From contig QFNC01000021.1 of the NCBI GenBank assembly GCA_003240695.1, positions 1-48,062 of the forward strand: a stretch of DNA of 48,062 nucleotides, read 5' to 3'. Of this stretch, positions 44,769 to 48,062 are shown one piece after another (the stretch's first letter is position 1; every line of letters begins with the position of its first letter). The position numbers and the translations under genes were made by a program. Origin of the DNA: Pseudoxanthomonas suwonensis (GTDB taxonomy: Bacteria > Pseudomonadota > Gammaproteobacteria > Xanthomonadales > Xanthomonadaceae). A model generated the notes under the pieces. The model saw only the letters and a list, made by a program, of their open reading frames with translations, did no database searches and was not told where the DNA came from.

Positions 44769-46823
44769 ATGATTGCCGGTTTTGACGGATTGCGCCTGGA
44801 CCACTGGACCACCGAGGCCCGCGACGACGGCGTGGCCGTGCTGGTGTTCGACCGCGCGGGGGAATCGACCAACAGCTTTTCCCAGGCCGCGCTGGAAGAA
44901 CTGGCGGAAATCGTGCGGCGCCTGGCGATCGAACCGCCGAAGGCGCTGGTGATCCGCTCGGGCAAGGCCAACGGCTTCATCGCCGGCGCCGACATCCGCG
45001 AATTCCAGGCGATTGCCGCTGCCGGCGGCGTGAACGACGCCATCTTCCGCGGCCAGCAGGCCTTCCAGGCACTGGCCGAGCTGCCCTGCCCCACGGTGGC
45101 GGCGATCCACGGCTTCTGCATGGGCGGCGGCACCGAACTGGCGCTGGCCTGCCGCTACCGGGTGGCTTCCAGCGATCCGGGCACCCGCATCGGCCTGCCC
45201 GAAGTGAAGCTGGGCATCATCCCGGGCTGGGGCGGCAGCGTGCGCCTGCCCGCATTGATCGGCGCGCCGGCAGCCATGGACCTGATGCTGACCGGCCGCA
45301 CCGTGTCCGCATCCGCGGCGAAAGCGATGGGGCTGGTGGATCACGTGGCCGAACCCGACCGGCTGATCGATGCCGCGGCCGCACTGGCCCTGCGCGGGCA
45401 GCAGCGACCGCTCAAGCAGCGCCTGCTGGCCCGCATCACCAATCTCAAGCCGGTCCGTGCCGCGCTGGCTCCCACGCTGGCCAGGCAGGTCGCGCGCAAG
45501 GCCCGCAAGGCCCACTACCCGGCGCCGTATGCCCTGATCGACAGCTGGAAGCGCGGCAGCGGCGGCATCGGGAAACGACTGGACAACGAACGCCGCACGG
45601 TGGTGAAACTCGCCGAAACCCCCACCGCGCGCAACCTGATCCGGGTGTATTTCCTGCAGGAGCGGCTGAAATCGCAGGGCACGCGTGAACACGGCATCGC
45701 CCGCGTGCATGTGGTCGGGGCCGGGGTGATGGGCGGCGACATCGCCGCCTGGGCCGCGCACAAGGGCTTCGCCGTGACCCTGCAGGACCGCGAGCAGCCG
45801 GTGATCGATGCCGCCATCGGCCGCGCCCGCACCCTGTTCGAGAAGAAGGCCAAAACCCCGGAACGCATCGCCGCGGCCAGTGGGCGGCTGCTGCCGGACA
45901 TCGACGGCACTGGCGTGGCCGGTGCCGATCTGGTGATCGAGGCGATCATCGAGGACCTGCACGCCAAGCAGGCGCTGTATGCCGCCATCGAGCCGAAGCT
46001 CCCTGCGGCCGCATTGCTGACCAGCAATACCTCGTCCATCCCCATGGACACGCTGTGCAGCAGCCTGGTGCGGCCGCAACAGTTCGCCGGCCTGCACTAT
46101 TTCAACCCGGTGTCGTTGATGCCGCTGGTGGAAATCGTGCGCCACGCGCGCATGGGTCCCGATGTGGAAGCCCGTCTGGCCGGCTTCTGCCGCAAGCTGG
46201 ACAAGCTGCCGGTGAGCGTGAGCGGCACGCCGGGTTTCCTGGTCAACCGGGTGCTGTTCCCGTACATGCTGGAAGCGCTGACCGCACATGCCGAAGGCAT
46301 TCCGGGCCCCGTGATCGACAAGGCCGCGCTGGCCTTCGGCATGCCGATGGGGCCGATCGAACTGGCCGACACCGTGGGCCTGGACGTGGCCGCCAGCGTC
46401 GGCACCGAACTGGCGCCGTTCCTGGGCCTGCCGATTCCGGCCAAGCTGCAGGCGCCGCCGGAACGCGGCAAGCGCGGCAAGAAGGACGGCGAAGGCCTTT
46501 ACGCGTGGAAGGACGGCAAGGCGATCAAGCCGGCCGTGGCGAAGGATTACAGGGCTCCCGCCGATCTGGAGGACCGCCTGATCCTACCGCTGCTGAACGA
46601 GGCGGTGGCCTGCCTGCAGGATGTCGTGGTGGCCGATGCCGACCTGCTGGATGCGGGGGTGATCTTCGGCACCGGGTTCGCGCCGTTCCGCGGCGGTCCG
46701 ATTCAATACATCCGCGACACCGGCGTCGACGCGATGCTGGCCCGCCTGCAGCGCCTGCGCAACAACCACGGCCAACGGTTCGCACCGCGCCCGGGATGGG
46801 ATCATCCCGCGCTGCGGGGGTGA
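44769..46823 (+). CDS. multifunctional enoyl-CoA hydratase / 3-hydroxyacyl-CoA dehydrogenase
   Basis: 684 residues, FadB/FadJ-like alpha subunit of fatty-acid beta-oxidation. The hydratase domain has the oxyanion-hole motif GFIAGADIREF and the catalytic glutamate pair Glu123 and Glu145 (GGGTELALA, GLPEVKLG). The dehydrogenase domain has the Rossmann motif VGAGVMGGDIA (from residue 315), NTSSI, HYFNPVSLMPLVEIV with the catalytic histidine, and the C-terminal helical domain. The thiolase partner is not in the window. It diverges from rpoE. Confidence 0.93.
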   Translation: MIAGFDGLRLDHWTTEARDDGVAVLVFDRAGESTNSFSQAALEELAEIVRRLAIEPPKALVIRSGKANGFIAGADIREFQAIAAAGGVNDAIFRGQQAFQALAELPCPTVAAIHGFCMGGGTELALACRYRVASSDPGTRIGLPEVKLGIIPGWGGSVRLPALIGAPAAMDLMLTGRTVSASAAKAMGLVDHVAEPDRLIDAAAALALRGQQRPLKQRLLARITNLKPVRAALAPTLARQVARKARKAHYPAPYALIDSWKRGSGGIGKRLDNERRTVVKLAETPTARNLIRVYFLQERLKSQGTREHGIARVHVVGAGVMGGDIAAWAAHKGFAVTLQDREQPVIDAAIGRARTLFEKKAKTPERIAAASGRLLPDIDGTGVAGADLVIEAIIEDLHAKQALYAAIEPKLPAAALLTSNTSSIPMDTLCSSLVRPQQFAGLHYFNPVSLMPLVEIVRHARMGPDVEARLAGFCRKLDKLPVSVSGTPGFLVNRVLFPYMLEALTAHAEGIPGPVIDKAALAFGMPMGPIELADTVGLDVAASVGTELAPFLGLPIPAKLQAPPERGKRGKKDGEGLYAWKDGKAIKPAVAKDYRAPADLEDRLILPLLNEAVACLQDVVVADADLLDAGVIFGTGFAPFRGGPIQYIRDTGVDAMLARLQRLRNNHGQRFAPRPGWDHPALRG

Positions 46824-47242
46824 TGGCTACACGACCCGTGTGATCCCCCTTGCTCGAGGAGAAACCGGGCGCGTTGGCACACGGCATTGACCACCACTTG
46901 CGACTGGGCATCATCTTGGATGGAGCCGCTCATGCCATCGAACAGTGGAGTCCATTCGCGAATACCGGTCTCCATCTGCTGCGAATACACGTGCGGCATG
47001 GGTTCGAAGTCACCGGCTCGGGCAGCAGCCTTGACACAGGGCACGAACAGGCGGCCGCGGGCACGATGCAAGCCCAGCAACCCGATCAGCCTGGTACAGG
47101 CCAACCGAAGATCGTGCCGCGACAACACGTGGACCAGATGGCGCGCGCAGCGGCCATTGCCATTTCGAAACCGCCGGTTACTCCAATGGCCGGGGTGAGG
47201 GCGGCCTGCCGCGACCATACGTGATGTACAGACTGGAGGCAC
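46802..47242 (-). CDS. uncharacterised ORF of doubtful reality
   Basis: 146 codons from a GTG at 47242, with the stop inside the 3' end of the antisense beta-oxidation gene. The C-terminal half (MPHVYSQQMETGIREW, DDAQSQVVVNAVCQRARFLL) has a natural protein-like composition, whereas the N-terminal half is Arg-rich and looks like out-of-frame sequence. No in-frame ATG start has a ribosome-binding site. It could be the remnant of a gene with a frameshift near 47050. I do not recognise a family. The remaining 47243-47291 has nothing identifiable. Confidence 0.3.
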   Translation of the reverse strand: MPPVCTSRMVAAGRPHPGHWSNRRFRNGNGRCARHLVHVLSRHDLRLACTRLIGLLGLHRARGRLFVPCVKAAARAGDFEPMPHVYSQQMETGIREWTPLFDGMSGSIQDDAQSQVVVNAVCQRARFLLEQGGSHGSCSHHPRSAG

Positions 47243-47291
47243 GGCGATCAGCCATCCGATATTCCAGCATGCTCCGATCAGGGAATTTTCG

Positions 47292-47910
47292 TTACAACTC
47301 CAAAGCTGCCTTGTTGTCGCCCAGCATATGTGCCACGCGCAAATAGGCCATGGCGTCGTACTGGTTCTGCATCGGCGACGGCATTATCAGGATATCGGAC
47401 AGCACATGATAGGCATACAGACTGCCTCGATCGGTCGCCGCCTTCGACATCGCCAATCCCCCCCATCACATTGCCACCCTTGGCCACCCGTTCGGCATAG
47501 ACGGCCAATGCCGCCACATTACCGCTGGCAGCGACGCGCTTGAGCTGGTCATCCGACAGCGCGGACCATTCGTCCAACTGGGCTTGACTGGGATAACCAT
47601 TGCGATACAGCCATTCCGCTTCGGCCTGGTTGCGTGCCGGCACAGGCGAGGTGTCGTCGCATTTCGGACCACTCGCACATTGATAGGCTTTCAGCTATGC
47701 AGCCGTGGCCGAGACATGTTGCGTTGGCGCCGTTTCCGAGGTCAAGCCAGGTTCGGCAGGAAGCGCGGACGTCGCGGTTGCTGGCGACGGAGCAGCGCTC
47801 GTTGCAGCAGGAGCCGACGACGGCGATTCGTCGCTGCCATCACTTCCGCAGCCGGCAACGACAATTCCTACCGTCAGCATCAAGCATACATGTTTGATTG
47901 CATTCTTCAT
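47292..47910 (-). pseudogene. lipoprotein gene broken by an amber codon and a poly-G frameshift
   Basis: MKNAIKHVCLMLTVGIVVAGC is a clear lipoprotein signal (Cys21; split here only for reading) followed by a Ser/Ala/Pro linker. An in-frame TAG (47697-47695) interrupts it, yet the same frame continues sensibly (LKAYQCASGPKCDD, RNQAEAEWLYRNGYP, LSDDQLKRVAASGNV). At the seven-G run (47464-47458, minus strand) the frame shifts; removing one G restores LAMSKAATDRGSLYAYH to a TAA at 47294-47292. So one gene carries two independent lesions. Base composition is visibly less G+C-rich than the neighbours. Function unknown. Confidence 0.75.
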
Positions 47911-48062
47911 GATCAGAACGCACACTGGTTTTGCTGAACCGCCTGCCACCAATTGGAAATATTTGGCTCCGTCCCGTTTCGTGTGGAACGTCCTGATCAT
48001 GTCGTCTTCTGAGCGAGCCAAGGATTGCGAGGCAGATGCTTCAGCCTGGCGCACAGCAGATA
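47911..48062. other. no gene identified at the right edge
   Basis: An open frame continues upstream of the broken lipoprotein on the minus strand (to 48054), but it has no signal peptide or recognisable family and would place residues before a good lipoprotein signal. It is probably the 5' region of that gene. No promoter could be assigned. Confidence 0.4.

Overview
The window (about two-thirds G+C) reads as chromosome of a gammaproteobacterium of the Xanthomonadaceae/Lysobacteraceae type. The basis is gene content and order: rpoE-rseA-mucD-lepA-lepB-DUF4845-rnc-era-recO next to a small receiver/Hpt protein, quinone-type pyrD beside murB, nagZ-hpt-mtnP, and protein sequences close to what I remember of Xanthomonas and Lysobacter relatives. 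No prophage, IS element, CRISPR array or integron is visible. Nearly all of it is housekeeping chromosome, with a few decayed genes and several little-studied envelope genes.

Layout, left to right. At 1-3571 a cut-off class I aminotransferase (-) diverges from three start/stop-overlapping lipoprotein genes (+), the middle one an M48 metalloprotease with a TPR-like tail. At 3587-6493 an ANR/FNR box precedes hemN, which is followed directly by the wreck of a TonB-dependent receptor. At 6584-9282 are ppiB (-), typA (+) and tRNA-Arg(CCT). At 9314-14202 (+) are an ALDH7-type dehydrogenase, a small membrane protein, pyrD, murB and an EamA transporter. At 14206-18138 (-) are a frameshifted HD-GYP protein, a PAP2 phosphatase and ispG. 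At 18173-26853 (+) are xseA, a second ALDH, a YfbK-like VWA lipoprotein, an ECF sigma factor, its putative membrane anti-sigma, a YigZ/IMPACT protein and a type-I ABC exporter; the last four overlap start-to-stop.

At 26928-35044 everything is on the minus strand: cspA, a DUF2059 protein, mtnP, hpt, nagZ, a CYTH protein, rlmD, ydbL and ydbH. A receiver/Hpt protein (+) diverges from ydbH across 17 bp. At 35794-44564 (-) is the rpoE-to-recO envelope/translation cluster with a convincing sigma-E-type promoter in front of rpoE. At 44769-46823 (+) is a FadB-like multifunctional beta-oxidation protein. The right end (46824-48062) is visibly less G+C-rich, holds a broken lipoprotein gene and an ORF of doubtful status, and looks like accessory DNA.

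The most unusual observation is in 21074-24464. A VWA lipoprotein and a membrane-anchored putative anti-sigma factor, flanking an ECF sigma gene, each carry a short motif (QTIGVTGSRI and DQIVVTGSRV) that looks like the TonB box and plug start of TonB-dependent receptors, although neither protein is a receptor. Other notable points are the decaying receptor beside an ANR-controlled, possibly leaderless hemN, a ydbH-ydbL pair without ynbE between them, and an HD-GYP gene that has lost one base and seems to lack a periplasmic sensor domain.
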